DNA of 64,000 bases from Cavia porcellus (taxonomy: Eukaryota > Chordata > Mammalia > Rodentia > Caviidae). Where the stretch lies: NCBI RefSeq assembly GCF_034190915.1, contig NW_026947485.1, forward strand, positions 51,133,019 to 51,197,018. The letters are read 5' to 3'. The notes beneath the pieces are model-generated. The model was not told the origin of the DNA. It did not search any database and was given only the letters and a program-made list of their open reading frames with translations. Both the position numbers and the translations under genes were made by a program. Of the stretch, positions 34,471-47,532 are shown piece after piece (position 1 is the stretch's first letter; each line of letters starts with the position of its first letter).

Positions 34471-37034
34471 TAGTAAATAACACTGCTAAATGAATGACAT
34501 TATAGATGTTTATCTTCCAGCATCAATGAATCATCTTAGACAAGATTTTAGGAGTAATTATAAGTGAACAACATAAAATGAAGACAATCTGTGCACTTGC
34601 ATTAATCATAGAGCTGTGTGTTGCTCAATTCAGGAGACATGTGTATTAAAAGGCAGCAGTTCACTGGTTCTGAATGTTTAAAACCTTGCTGATAGGAAAC
34701 TAGGGCTGCTCCAAAGACAGGATGGTGGGAGGAGGGATGGAGGTGTGGTCACACTGACAAAACACACAGGGACTAAAGTTGAAACAAGAAATAAAAATGT
34801 GGTTTGTTATTGAACAAGTAATACAATAGTGTCTAGAAGAGCTGAAAGATTGTCAGTGCCTGTGTATATGTGCTGTGAGCTTAGAAGGGAGGAAACAGGG
34901 CTAGCAGTGTGAGTATACCAAATTGAACATCAAAAGATACTATTCACAATTAATCAGAAAATAGAGGCATCAATGCATCAGTGTGGAAAACCAAGAGGAA
35001 AGCACTGGTACCAGGGACAGAAAGTGGAAAAGGGGTCTGTAGCATGGACAGGAAACGTTCTTTTTAAAATATCACTCAACTTTGTTAAATCTGTGCGCTG
35101 AACTTTTGTAGCAATAACGTAATAGGAGGTCCTCCTGTTTTTTTCACTACTTCATAATTGTGCTGTACTCAATTGTTTTGAGATTCTCCATGTAAATCAT
35201 GCACAGAGGAAACACCGCAGACCAGTTCAGGACTACTTATGCCTCATGCTTATCTTTGACTTGAGAAAACATTGACACAGAGTGTGATATTTTGTGGAGT
35301 GGACTGCACTTCTCATGAAATATGAGCTCTCGTTTTTCTCTTTGAAAATTAGTGAAATTGTTTATCTCAGAATTAAATGTCAACATCAAGATCTTCATCC
35401 CACTTTGATTCCTTAAGTATAAAACATACCATTTTACTTAAGAATTTGGTAACAATTCAGGCAGGAATTACTCTATTTTATAAACTTAAGGTTAATTTAT
35501 TTTAGGTCACTGAGAAACAGTAAGAGGCAATCCTTCTTTCTTCTACCCTACATGGTTTTTTAAGGTTGGAAGAACCAATGATACGAACAGACAGCTTTTT
35601 TAAAATGTTAAAAACACATTACCCAGGAGGAAAAAGGAGCCACCACAAACAGGAAATCCTTATGAATGCCTCGGCTATAACCTTCCTCACCCTGAACTCT
35701 TGTTAAAATTGAACAATATAGTCATTAAAAACACTGTACCATAGAAAATTATATTGAAAGGCACAGTAAAAATAAAAAGAAAGAGAACAAAAAGCACAAA
35801 ATGCTCCTTAAAAACATAGAAATTGCATTTAATTGCTGTGCTTGGCTGTGCTCTATACCGCATCCTATATTCTAAATACTGTATTTTATATGCTTGCTTA
35901 TGTCCTTTAAAGTATTTGCTGACTTAAAATTAAAAAATGGTTAGGAACAGAGAATTTTTTAAAAATGTTCAATTAATCCACCCACTGTACCCTGACAATG
36001 ATTAGCTTGTTTTGTTATGCTCAGTTTGAGATGGGCTATGAATGGGAGGGAGTAAAATAGAAAATGTAGCTTTTCTTTTTAATGTCATTTGAATTTGTTT
36101 ACTGTATGTATAAATGGAGAGATTAGCTTATTGATTGGTGAGAAATTGATGACAATTGTCCTTTTTCACAATATTGTCTGATTTATTAAGAATTAAAGTT
36201 GTATGAAAGGATCACAAATCTAAGAAGATATTTCAAAGCACATTTTTGCAAAGCTCTACCCTAACAAAACAAAAATCATTACTTAAGTTGAACATAATTT
36301 TTTTTAGCAATTCTGGTTTCAAGGTATTCACTTTTTCTTGTTTACTTGATATTAGTTTGACTGTTTAATGAAATTTATCCAAATTTTAGCTCTTCTAGTT
36401 CAAACACTAGAACAAGGTGACCAGCCAAACTGGGATGGACAAGAAGTGGTGACTCACAGAATTTGTTTTTCAATTATTTCTAAACAAGTTAAGTGCAAAG
36501 ACCATCGATAAGAGTGATTTAGCAATTTTGTTATCAGTTTATAGTGAGGCAGTCCCTCTTCCTTCCTCCCCTCCCCACCCACCCTCTATCATAAAACCTT
36601 CACCCAAGACAAACAATCTACAAAAACTTTAAAAATATATTTTCTATTTGAAGTTGATAGTTAATCTTGGCTTAACTGGAAATTCAGAACATTTAGTCAA
36701 GTTGTTACTTATTTTTTTTCTTGAAAATTGCCATTGAAAACAATGTAAAAATGTTTCTTTTTGGGGTATCTAGGCATAAATGATTCAGATGTAATTTAAT
36801 TTAAAGCTTTGGAGGGTTGTTTTAATCTCAGTGACAAAAAGAAGGATCAGGAGCCAAGTTGTGTCACTGGCATTTAGCTGGCTTGATAAAACATGTAATA
36901 AAAATTATATAACTTTAGTTGCATCTACATTTACAAAATTCAAATAAAACTAGTGAAATTATTGGGTACAGTGCTTTTTAAAAAGTGGAGCATCAGTAAC
37001 TGCTGGTAATAGAGTAGTAAAGTTCTATTATCTT
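34471..37034. other. AT-rich non-coding stretch, no gene seen
   Basis: No repeat family was recognised with confidence and no exon was seen. A C-rich tract lies at 36,548-36,590. Confidence 0.45.
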
Positions 37035-37204
37035 GTTTTTTGTTTGTTTGCTTGCTTGCTTGTTTTGAAGCAAGGTCTCAAGCTGTATAGTTTAGGCTGC
37101 CCCTGAATTTACTACATAGCCCAGACTGGCCTCAAACGTGCATCAATATTCCTGCCTCAACCTCCTAAGTGCTGGGATTACAGGCATGCACCATCACATG
37201 CCAC
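37035..37204 (-). mobile_element. B1 SINE
   Basis: A TTTG/CTTG-rich tail is followed by the antisense B1: 'caaggtctcaagctgtatag', 'tacatagcccagactggcct' and 'tgctgggattacaggcatgc'. The internal duplication is visible. It is well preserved at its 5' end. Confidence 0.9.
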
Positions 37205-37540
37205 TCAAAACTTCTTATGGGATTAATGATACTATTTTTAAAATTCTGAATGTGATTTCATTAAAGTTTAGAAGAATATAAATTTAAGGAAGCTATAAGA
37301 ATATAACAGTCTTTCAGATTATTCTTCTCCGAATATTTTGGCAAATTTGAAATAAGTATTTGAATCAGTCAAGTTCATATCAAACTCATATTGTTCTAGT
37401 TAATTTCCATGATAATGTGTTTCTGCAAAGATTTTTTAGAAAGATAAAAATTTCATTGATATATGCTTACAAGTGAGATGGCAAACAATACAAAGTTAGT
37501 GCTACACATAAGATAGTAATTCTCCCTTGCAGCTGCCCTA

Positions 37541-38372
37541 TTGTCTTAGTGTATTTTATGTTGATATAACAAACTATTTGAGGTTATGTGATTTATAAAC
37601 AAGAGAAGTATATTGGCTCACAGCTCTAATATTAAGCAGGCATATTTGATGGTCTTCCAGTGAGAGCCTCATGCCACAGGTATGGTTTTTGTCTAGATGT
37701 CCCCCCAAGACCCATGCAGTCACAAGTGGGGTTTTTTCAGAGGTGGCTGGATCTACAGTGTGTGACTCTGAAATTGATTTATGATTCAATGCTGGATCAA
37801 GGGCACTAGGATTAAGGGAATGAGTACTACCTGAACTATGCAGCCTGGATAAGATACAAGAGATAGAAAGAGCTATGATCAACTTTTGTTACATTGTTAT
37901 CTTCTCCCCACCATAAATTATTTCTCCTTTATGATGCTTGTGTGCCATCCACTCTGCTTTGGAGCTGACAGATGATAGATTGAAACCTCTATAAATTGTA
38001 TTGAATAAATGTTTCCCACTTTAACTTTGAGTGATGGGTATTTTATCTTAGCAACAAGAGAAAAATAACTAAGACTCAATATGACAGAGAAGTGGAAAGA
38101 GGAAGCAGGCAAATGCAGAAACATGTGTTTGAGAGCTACTGGGATAAGTAACAGGCTTACTTTCTGATGATCGACTTGTGCAGCAAATAATGTTGTCCTG
38201 AAAGACCTAAACCATTCCTGGGATATATAATGTAGTTTTTAAAGAACTAACCCATTCGCTTCAGAAAGGCTACTCTATTAATGAGTGTGGTGCCCCATTC
38301 ACCTCCCAACATCACCACACATGGAATCAAATCTCAATATGACTGTTGGTGGGGGCAAACCATATTGAAACT
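37541..38372 (-). mobile_element. MaLR LTR (outer copy of a nested pair)
   Basis: The left part 'gtcttagtgtattttatgtt' to about 37,678 and the right part from about 38,078 to 'gggggcaaaccatattgaaa' fit the two halves of one antisense MaLR LTR. The right terminus matches the common antisense start of such LTRs. The middle is occupied by a plus-strand LTR. Confidence 0.65.
37679..38074 (+). mobile_element. MaLR LTR (inner, nested copy)
   Basis: It runs from 'ggtatggtttttgtctagat' and 'gtccccccaagacccatgca' to 'gattgaaacctctataaatt', an AATAAA in 'attgaataaatgtttccc', and the end 'ataactaagac'. The order parallels the LTR at 27,083-27,447. It splits the outer antisense LTR and is therefore the later insertion. 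Confidence 0.75.
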
Positions 38373-38731
38373 TTAGCACCAGCCCATACCAGCTCTTTCA
38401 TATCTGCTAGCAGCTAGAACAGGGAATGTCAGAGAATAAGTAACATTTGTCACATCTGGGCCAAGGAATCAAAGAGTTGGTGTGACTTTATATCTTCGCT
38501 CTTGCTTTTTCCTTCAACTGAACATTGATGTCCATAGTAATCTGGAAAATAATGCACAATGAAGACAACATTGTCACTGACCTAGTCTTTGTATGATTGC
38601 ATAAAACAGATATGTACTAGTTCCATCAACAGATTGTGAGCATCAAAGTGAATTGTAAATGAGCAAAAAACAAAATTCTATTGCACTAGCCACAGAAATG
38701 TTGAAATTGTTGTTCAAATAGCTAACATAAG

Positions 38732-38743
38732 ACAGCTAATATG
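38732..38743 (+). repeat. Left target-site duplication of composite copy B
   Basis: The 12 bases 'acagctaatatg' recur exactly at 39,548-39,559, immediately after the A-rich tail of the element. They define the insertion boundaries of copy B. Confidence 0.9.
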
Positions 38744-39547
38744 GGCTGCCGGACTGGGAACAGTTAGACCCAAGCCTTGCCCCTTGAGTCAGTACCATTG
38801 TGGACTGGCAGAAAGAGAAGAAGGCCACACCAGCAAACAAGCACAGTCTGGAAACTAGCATCGTGCACAGGCCACCTCTGGACTGGTAAAAGCCCGACCT
38901 CAGTCCCTTCCAGCAAGTGGGCTGGCAATACAAGAAGTACCAACACCTCCCCCATCACCCTCCTGTAAGCAACCAGCTCATCCAGAGAAACACAGGCTGT
39001 GATGATAGCTATGGAGGTGAAATGCAATTGGATGCCTGTGGTGCTTTGGTGTTTTACTAGCATTGCAGGTCAAAGGCCAGTGGTCTGATCTTAGGTTCAG
39101 AGGATAGTGGTACATAGTGTGACATCTAGGGCCATCTTCTGAGAGTTGCAGCCATTGTTGATTCCCTATGGTCTTATTTTGAGGTCCTATATCATTTCAA
39201 TTGTTTTGCTGGGATGAGTTTTATTCTCTCGTTTTATTTGATTATGTTGAGACCCGTAGCAGGAACAACTATTTCAAAGATACCAAGATATATTATGGTA
39301 GCAATTTTGAATTTACTATTTGTATGTTTTGAAATCTTTTATTGTATTCATTGTTTTGTTTTTATTGTTTCTGTTTTATTCTGTTTTGTTTGATTTTTTA
39401 TATCCAAAGGGTATCTGCAGCTATTTTGAAGACATCAAAAAGCATTATGCTAACTATGGTTGATTTCACGTTTTTGAAGTCCTGTATCTCTTACACTGGT
39501 TTGTTTTGACTTGTTTATTGTTTTATTATCTTTAAAATTAAGAAAAA
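38744..39547 (+). mobile_element. Composite L1-related retroelement, copy B (complete insertion with TSDs)
   Basis: The 804-bp element is bounded by a perfect 12-bp target-site duplication. The 5' part is GC-rich and contains a roughly 78-bp repeated unit ('tggactgg' at 38,801 and 38,879). The linker is at 38,960-39,150. The AT-rich 3' module has units starting at about 39,151, 39,301 and 39,450. The end is 'ctttaaaattaagaaaaaa'. It aligns with copy A over its 3' 650 bp. The features are those of L1-type target-primed insertion. It has no coding capacity. The 5' end differs from that of copy D, so B is either 5'-truncated or a different subfamily. Confidence 0.85.
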
Positions 39548-39559
39548 ACAGCTAATATG
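39548..39559 (+). repeat. Right target-site duplication of composite copy B
   Basis: A 12-bp exact copy of 38,732-38,743, placed directly after the A-rich tail. Confidence 0.9.
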
Positions 39560-42500
39560 ATATAATAGCATATGCCTCATGTCATCATTTTTCTCAGGCT
39601 ATTTTAAACAATGTGTTAAATCTTGTATTCTCAATGTTGCCTGTTAAGTTAGTCACAGAAAAATTTGACTATATGTTACACTAGTGTATGTACTCTAATA
39701 TCTGCATAGTATGTGTTGCACTACAAATGTTCAAATGAATGAAAACAGTAATACAACAACAGATATTTGAAAGGAAAATTAAAGAAAATCAAAATGTAGA
39801 TGAGAGTTTTATACATTTAGTTTTAGATACTATGAAAAATGTCAGTGTCAAGTTTGTAGTGCTTTACTTTTGTATCAATAAATTACCATTTTATCTTTGT
39901 CACACACAAGCACTGAATCCTTTTACCACTCTTTCAAGAATGAATGTGAAGTAAATGGTATATCTCACACTGACTCAAGGCGATAAGCACATAAACTTGC
40001 ACTGAAATCTTGTTGAGATAGTCTGTATGTTTACTTATTAATAGAATTCATGAGACTTATCCTTAAAATAGAGGCCTTCTTAAACTTCTCTCATCACATT
40101 TACCTCAAATACTTTAATCAATAAAACTAAAACTAAACCTATGGCTGATATTCAAAGCAGTAAGTTTTCCATATTAATGATAGATTCTTGATTCTTCACA
40201 GTCAATAAAATAGACATTTTCATTCATTTTTAAAAATTTTAAGGAGTTAATGAAAATGTTACTAATATTCTTCTTTTATTATTTCTTAGTAATAAATATT
40301 ACTTATTTAATACTGGACCCTGTCATTGAATAGAATTTTGACCGCTGTGGATCATGACCTTTCACAATAAGATACATGTGTTTTTCATCCAGGAAGAGCT
40401 AATTTTCAGGACCAATGAAGGGTTCGAGACTTTAATTGCAAGTTAACAAGTTAGCCTAGCACTGTTTCATAGAGGTGGATTTAAGACACAAAGCTGTTAG
40501 TTCAGAGACATAGGAAAGGCTTATGGCACAGATAGGATAAGCTTCATGTCTACATTAATTCTCATATGCCTGAAATGCCCAGAGAATATATGGAGAGATC
40601 CTCATGGATAAGGTACACTTGGTGGTTTTCTCTCACAGAGAAACCCTGAGCCTGATGGATATGAATCTTTTAATGGGAAATAAGCATACTTGCCCAATGT
40701 TTGCATTGGAGGGAGCCACTTAATTTGTTGTAATAGACAGTAAGCAAAGGTGCTCTCTGACGTAAAGGGATTTCTATCTTTATCTTTCAAAGTTGTTCAC
40801 TATACAAACTTCCTTAAAAAGACAATGTCATTCGGTGCTTCTGCTTTATATAAAAAGATTTTAAAAGCCTCTGAGAATTGTCTTCAGTTATGATAGCCAC
40901 TGAAGCGGTCTGATTTCAGGAGACTGGCTGACATATCAGCTATTCATCTTCATTTCATCCTTTTAGAAGATAATTTTTTGTGCACTCCACCTTTTTCCTT
41001 GTAACACCCTTTTTCAACTAACTAGCCTAAATTGAATTTCAGTATCCTCCAAATCACTGACCCCAGAAACCATGGTGACTTCATGCACTACAAATTTTTA
41101 TTCTTGCCCTTTTCTATTATCTATTATCCTCAAGCTCCAGAATACACTAGATAATGAGCTTTAGAAACATTGTGAACTTACTTTCTGTCATATAGTTTGA
41201 GATAGTCGGGGACTGAGGCAGGTTAGTGCTCATATTTATTTTTCTTTTTTTTTAAATTCAACTCAACACATTTCATTTTCACTTTCTTCTATACCATGAA
41301 TGGGAGGACACAAAGGACTATGCGACACCAATACTCCCATGGGTCATATGAGGCTGGCTATTGTTCTCAGAGGAGTGAGTGCATAAAGTGGGAAAACAAG
41401 CTAAAACTATCTGTGCCAGACTATGACAGTATCATAATTTGTTTTACCAGTCCTCTAGCATTCAATATTCTTTCACTTTTCATTGTCCCCTATTACAAGT
41501 AAATTGTAATTTTAAAAAACCTTAAAACAAAATCACATTTTCCCTCTTATGATTATCCCTAGAAGCAGAATTCCTAGTGCAAAAGAGTGGTTGTATTGTA
41601 GAAATTTTGATGTTCGTTAAAGTTGTCTTCCAGAAAAATTTATGCCATTATAGGCACATATGAGAACACTAACTTTCCTGCACTGTCACTAGTGTCTTTT
41701 ACTTAGGTATTATTAAAATAATTTATTGCTCCAATTTACATGTCTTTAATTCCAAGTAAATTTCTGTCATTGTTAATAATGTGTTAGCCATTGTATCTCC
41801 TCATTATGTGCTCCATATTATTCTGCTGTTATTGTATTCATCTTCATCATTGGTTTTAAAGACTCTTCAGTTACAAAAAAAAAAAACAATCCTTTATCAT
41901 TTGTGTGATAAATATTTCCTTAAATGATGGTTTGTCTTTCAAGGTATCATAACCATATTTGTAAACATGGCTATGAAGTAGTTTTAAAAGCCCATGATTA
42001 TATAATGTAACTATATGGTGAAGGGGGCATTCTTCTTTATAAAATTCAGATTTATTTTCTCTATGTGGAATACGGTGAATCATTATTTTACCTTATCCTT
42101 TTAGGAAATGGAGTGCTTGCTGTCCAAAGCCATGAGAAGTAAAATACAGGCAGAGCAAGGCTATAAATGTATGAACTAATGATGTTATTAGTTTATCAAC
42201 AAACTTAGTCACATAACCCTGGGTGTAGCTGGTTTGCACTTATTTTATTTTGCCAATCAGGAGTAAAATAAGAAAACAAAGGCTGGTAAGGCAGCATCAG
42301 TTGTTAGCATATTTTCTGTGGGCCTCCGCCTCTGAACCTGCCTTCAGTTTTCCAAAGGATATGCAAAGGCCACAGTTTTGTTGAGAGCTGATGAGAATTA
42401 ACTTCCGTGTGTTAGATGGAAATTGGCTTAGAAGCTAATGTGTAGTGGGAGGTATTACTTCTTTTTCCAAGAAAGAGGGGGTTGAAAGTCTGCCAATTTA

Positions 42501-42719
42501 TGTTCTATGAAACTTTTCAGAAAAGCAAATTAAACTACTTTATCTTTGCTTCTAAAAGATTAACATCTATCTCCAAGCTTTATAGCCCTATCAGAGGGAT
42601 GCTGCTGTATATATCTTCCAAGCTTTATTTTCATCAACACAATGATCAATATTATTTCATTTTTTAATGTTCAATGTGACTTTAATTCTAATATGTCAAT
42701 CTCATTGGATTGGAAATGC
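39560..42719. other. AT-rich non-coding stretch
   Basis: One old L1 fragment is listed separately. No exon was recognised. Short frames of 60-71 codons lack domains. Confidence 0.45.
41540..41840 (-). mobile_element. Ancient L1 3'-region fragment
   Basis: The plus strand reads like the antisense of an old L1M 3' region: 'ccctagaagcagaattccta', 'gttgtcttccagaaaaattt', 'cctgcactgtcactagtgtc'. The order matches the family's 'ggaattgctgggtca', 'ccttccagaaaggttgtacc' and the downstream 'accagcagtg' motif. It is strongly diverged. Confidence 0.5.
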
Positions 42720-43950
42720 CTAGCAGATTAATAGAGTGTGCTTCTGAATGTGTGTAGGTGTGTCTTGGAGGCATGGTACTGGGTACTATATATGGTTCCT
42801 CACACATTCCTCTCTGGCATTGTTGCCCTGTTTTGCATGCCAGCTACCTTGAACTGAGCATCTTTGTTCTGCTATGTACTATGGCCATGCTATTTCTAGC
42901 TTGGAACCAGCTGATCATGGCCCACTAAACAGTAAGTCAAACTAAAATTCTTATATTTTAATTTCTGGGTGTTGAGTATTATGTCCCATGATAGAAAAGC
43001 TGACTAATACAGAAAATTGCTACTGTTGAGATGGGATCATTGCTGTGTCTGTATGTGATCCTGTGGTTTAGAAGCCCTGGACCTTGTTTTATAAGAGAAA
43101 CTTGGAAAGATTTGGAGATGTAGGTTACAAAAGGGCCATAATGCTGGTAGGAGATTCTGGTCAGAGCTCATACCAGGATGCTGATAAGGAATGGACAGTA
43201 AAGTAGGCTCAAGAAGTTTCAGTAGGAAACAAGGACTCTATTTCTTTTGGACAAGAGACCATGTGTATTATACTCTGGCAGAAAATTTGCCTATGTTTTG
43301 TTCATTTCCTGAGACTTTAAAGGATGCTGAGATTAAGGTGAGTGGACTAATTAATCTAGCAGAGGAAATTTCCAGACAGCTCAATATTCAGGCTGTGGCA
43401 TGGGTACTTCTGGGTGTGTTAGCGAGATTTATAATGAGAATTGGGGCAGAAAGTAGAGCAGAAAGCATTGAAAAAATTTAAGACTAGAAATAGGCAGGTG
43501 TAGAAGGGGAAGGAGAGTCCACAGGTTCAAGAGGAAGTGTGACTGATAAAAAGATTAGCACAATTAAAAAGAAATGACTTTTTTGTACAAAGGATAAGAA
43601 GAAAGATATCTTGAGCACATCTAAGAAATCAGCAACATCTCATCCATGGCAGTCCCAAGATGCAAATGTGTCAATCTTTCATAAGAGAATATAGCCTCTG
43701 GGATCATTTCTCAAAAAAGATTTCCTAGGGAATTCATGTCACAGTACTCAGTCATCCAGAAACTCATGTCACAGTGCTTAGTCATCCAGAAACTCTGAAG
43801 CTGCTTAAACAGTGGTCTAAGTGGGCCTTGCTACTTCTTGTATCAGTAGACCTTGGTATGTCCATGTGGTGCTGGTTTTACTGACATGCAAAGTGTAAAA
43901 GTGGAAGAAGGCTTATAGGAAGACCTGGAAGGCCAAACAGGGAGCCCTTG
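42720..43950 (+). mobile_element. MaLR LTR plus internal-region remnant
   Basis: The LTR part ends at about 43,011 with 'gaaaagctgactaatacaga'. It is followed directly by 'gctactgttgagatgggatc', the position where MaLR internal regions begin. Downstream blocks keep the order of the MaLR gag-like interior: 'gcagaggaaatttccagaca', 'ttcaggctgtggcatgggta', 'agaaagcattgaaaaaattt' and 'catggcagtcccaagatgca'. The 96-codon frame at 43,191-43,481 is a residue of this interior and is interrupted on both sides. No 3' LTR was recognised, so the element is truncated. Confidence 0.7.
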
Positions 43951-46359
43951 AGTGGACAATGCACTAGTTGTGCCCAGACAGGTTGTGTTTGGTCCAGAGC
44001 TGTTGCATTTGTCTGAGCATAGTGACAAATTTCATGAGTGTTGAGTACAATGATTTAAAATTGTGAAATGAAAACTGACTTATGAATTGAACCCAGGATA
44101 CCGTACGTCTAGAATCTGAACTTATGTGCCTCAGTTCACAACCCTGTGACCCTGCTTTAACTGCCTAAATTGAGCACCTCTTAATCAGGAACACAGGACT
44201 GCATCACCATCATAGCAGAATTAATTCGTAAAGGAATTCATGCTCAGCGCAACTAGGTTGTGCCAAGATTTCACAGAACATACTGGATTCCTTTGGGAAG
44301 CATGTTTATTTTTGGGTTTCTGAGCAGATGCATTTCTGCAGTTGAAAAGCAGCTTGCCAGTAAGCTGGATTCTGAAATCTAGCCATTTTAATAAGAAAAT
44401 CTAAAGGACTGGTACAAATTCTTGACCATCTGTTAGCACTTTTATGGAGAACATTATTGCCTGTGATGAAAGTAAAGAATACAATGAATTCTCAGGTGCC
44501 ATCCACTTTTAAAATGCTGTTAGTTAAGTATCTCAGATTTATTTACTACTTAATGCAATTTAATACAGTTTGTTTGGGGACTAGTCACACATAGTATTCA
44601 TAGATTTGTGTTATTTGACCTACATAACTAGTCCCCTCATAGTCACTCTTATGACTTCATTAATACCTTTTCTACTTGATCCCTGGTACTGAAAATACAC
44701 TCGAAGGACGTATGTGAGGGGACAGGGGGTGATGCTTTTCATGTGATGTTGTAAACAAGGATTAAAATTAAGAACCTTTAAGGAGAGAATACAGAGGAGT
44801 TCTACTTTTTACTAATGTGAAAATGATTGATGTCAGAGGATATGGAATAAGCAAACTGTGATAGCAGACGCTGGACCCTCCTAAAGCTGTGAGGAAGGCT
44901 TCTTTGAAAGGAAATGGAAGGCAGCCATGGAAAACAGAAGGTGAGGATGTTCACCCTTGGTTTGAAAGGCGGCCTGTCTAGTTATACCACTTACAAGTGG
45001 AAAGCTGTCACATTCACCCCGCTAAATTCAGATTTGATAGCTAAGTACCCTCAAATGTAGTATACTCCCCATAAGCAGTTTGGAGGCTACTATATTCCTC
45101 TCTCCATTTCATTATTTTAAATCTGACAACAGATATTTAAATTTAGTACTTAATTACATGCTCTCTGAAATACAGCAAAGTATAAGGGGTACAACCAATT
45201 TTAAGTAACATAAAAGGAAAGGAAGAGTTGATCTTAGAAATAAATTACCATCCTAATTAAGATAAAACTGTAATTCTTAACAAATTTATTTTTATAATAT
45301 TTGTATTTATCAATGCAAGGTAGACTAGTGTTATTTTGAACAAAATGAATAGTAGTAAATGCTAATTTGTCACCTACCATGACACTATCAGAGGCGAGGG
45401 GCAAAATGGTTTCTGTTCTTTTCAACAGACCATGTATGACCCTATTAGGAGATGTTTTAAAGGCGTTTCTTAGCATTTTGAAGAAAATATTTGTGCTCCC
45501 TACTGAAAATAGCTTGATATGAAGTCCCAAAGGAATCCTGCCTGCCTCATAAAGTTGCTTTTAGAGTTTTCAGTTTTTGGCCTTTCCCTTCCAACTGCAC
45601 GGTGAGTGGAGAGTCTCTCCAAATGCAAAACAGGAGTGATAATGTATTTATCTTCCTAAATAGTGACTGTTTACCTAATTCTTTCAATAGAGAGCATTTT
45701 GCTATGTTGAAACAATTAGAAATTCTTAACTTTTAGTGGTGATTATGGATTAACAATTTACCCTAAGATATCTAAGGCAATCAGTGTAACTTTCTTTTGT
45801 ACACTCTCTTGGTACCATTTGTATTCTAGTCTGACAGGTTGTGTGTTTTTGAGTGACCTCAAATTACAGTGACACACTTAGAGCTGTGTACCCTTCAGCT
45901 ATTCACTTAGCCTGTGTAACAATTCAATACTTGTCTGGTAAAATACAATCACTGGAGCAACCACCAGACAGAGTTGCTGTGGGGAATGAATTAGGGACTG
46001 CATGTAGAGTGTGTAGCATTGTGTTCCGCATGTGGAATGTATCCAAAAGCTGTCAGTGATATTTTCTTCTTTTTCGTTAAATATTTCTCTGGAGTTTGTT
46101 AGTCAAATATTTTCCTAAAAGGAACTTAAGTTTTTACCTAATATAACATAAATCTTGGGTAAGCAATATTTAGCAAGAATCAATTTATGATTAAGTAAAG
46201 ATACACTGAGGCCACTGACTGGCGAATGCAGTATTTTGGTAGCCAATCTAAACACTTAGAATCCAAAATAATTATTTCAAACATATTACTCATAAGGCAT
46301 CAAATTTTGCAAATCAAAAGAAAATGCAAAACTAGAAATCATCAGTTTTTCAGTCCCTA
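43951..46359. other. Non-coding stretch, no gene seen
   Basis: A small inverted repeat lies at 44,576-44,636. No exon, SINE or LTR was recognised with confidence. The 98-codon minus frame at 45,234-45,530 has no recognisable domain. Confidence 0.45.
44576..44636. repeat. Short inverted repeat (10-bp arms, 41-bp spacer)
   Basis: 'ggggactagt' at 44,576-44,585 is the reverse complement of 'actagtcccc' at 44,627-44,636. Pairing does not clearly extend beyond the arms. It could be a tiny palindromic transposon remnant or chance. Confidence 0.7.
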
Positions 46360-47250
46360 CTGGGCCATTTCCATTATCATACAACATGCACTGTTATCCT
46401 CTATCTCAAACATACACACAAATAAACAAACCTATCTGCTACCTCATTACTGTTTTCTTTTATGTCTAATTTCCTGCTTAGGACTGTCTTGTCCTAATAA
46501 TTCCACTGAAAGCTCCAACAAGGTCACTATGTCTCCTACATTGCCAAATCCAGATGTCACCGTTTATTCCTCCTCTTTGACTTGGTGCATTACTTGGCCC
46601 CCAGTTTACCACTCTGTCTTATTTTTCTGATCATTATGCACAGAAATGTGGCAGGGTCAATCTTTACGCAGTCTCTCTTCATTTTCTACCTTTGCTCTCT
46701 TGGGATCTTCATTCAGGCCCCTCCCTTGAAGTATCTCTCTATATGGATGACCCTAAACTAGATCTCCAACACTGATCAGTTCCATGAATTCCAAGTTTGT
46801 ATATTCAATTATTGACTTCCTACCTCCACCTAAATGAAATACAGGACCTTGAAATTTACTTTGTTTGTAACAGGACTTCTGGTTCCCTTCAAACTCCTTT
46901 TCCTAATGTTTTCTCCAACTCAAAAAATGGATTATGTGTTTCTGATCTTCTGTCAAAAAATGGATTATGTGTTTCTGATCCTTTTGTTGAAAAATAAAAC
47001 CAACCAAACAAAATGAACAACTTTGGAGTTATCTTTGTATTTTGCTTTTCTCTCATGTTCCACATCTGGCTCATTGGCAAATCATTTGGCTCTATGTACT
47101 ATGTATATCCAGAATTAATTCTCACCACCTTCACCATTAGTGCTGGAGTCCATGTCACCATTTTTCACCTAGATTACAAAAATAGCCTTCTATTCATCTT
47201 CTCTGAGTCTGTGATTGATCTAAATAGTATTAAGATACCTGCCATCCAAG
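46360..47250 (+). mobile_element. L2 LINE fragment (3' part of the ORF region)
   Basis: A C/T-rich sense strand has L2 landmarks in order: 'atggatgaccctaaactaga', 'gagttatctttgtattttgc', 'tctcatgttccacatctggc', 'tctcaccaccttcaccatta' and 'cacctagattacaaaaatag'. In L2 these lie before the final 3'-end block. It contains a recent 33-bp tandem duplication at 46,920-46,980. It is decayed and encodes nothing intact. Confidence 0.7.
46920..46980 (+). repeat. 33-bp-period tandem duplication
   Basis: A 28-bp segment starting 'tcaaaaaatggattatgtgt' occurs identically at 46,920-46,947 and 46,953-46,980. Identity inside an otherwise ancient L2 shows a recent local duplication. Confidence 0.95.
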
Positions 47251-47532
47251 TATTTGGCATCTGAATACAAGAAATCTAGATTATTGTACTTTCAGGAGAA
47301 AATAGAGGGAGGGTTAGAAATGAATCCCACACACAGATAAAAAGATGAGTTCATCAGAGTAGCGAAAGTCTTATTTTATGATTGCTCAGTGAGAGCTAAC
47401 TATGCCCCACTATCAAGGCTAAATTTTCCTGAACATTCTGCCAATGAGCTGGAATTAACTTTCCAGTCTTGCTGGTAGGAGGAAGAACTGTTCTGGGTTC
47501 TGTGTGAGTATAACTTTCTTTTAGCAGCGCAT

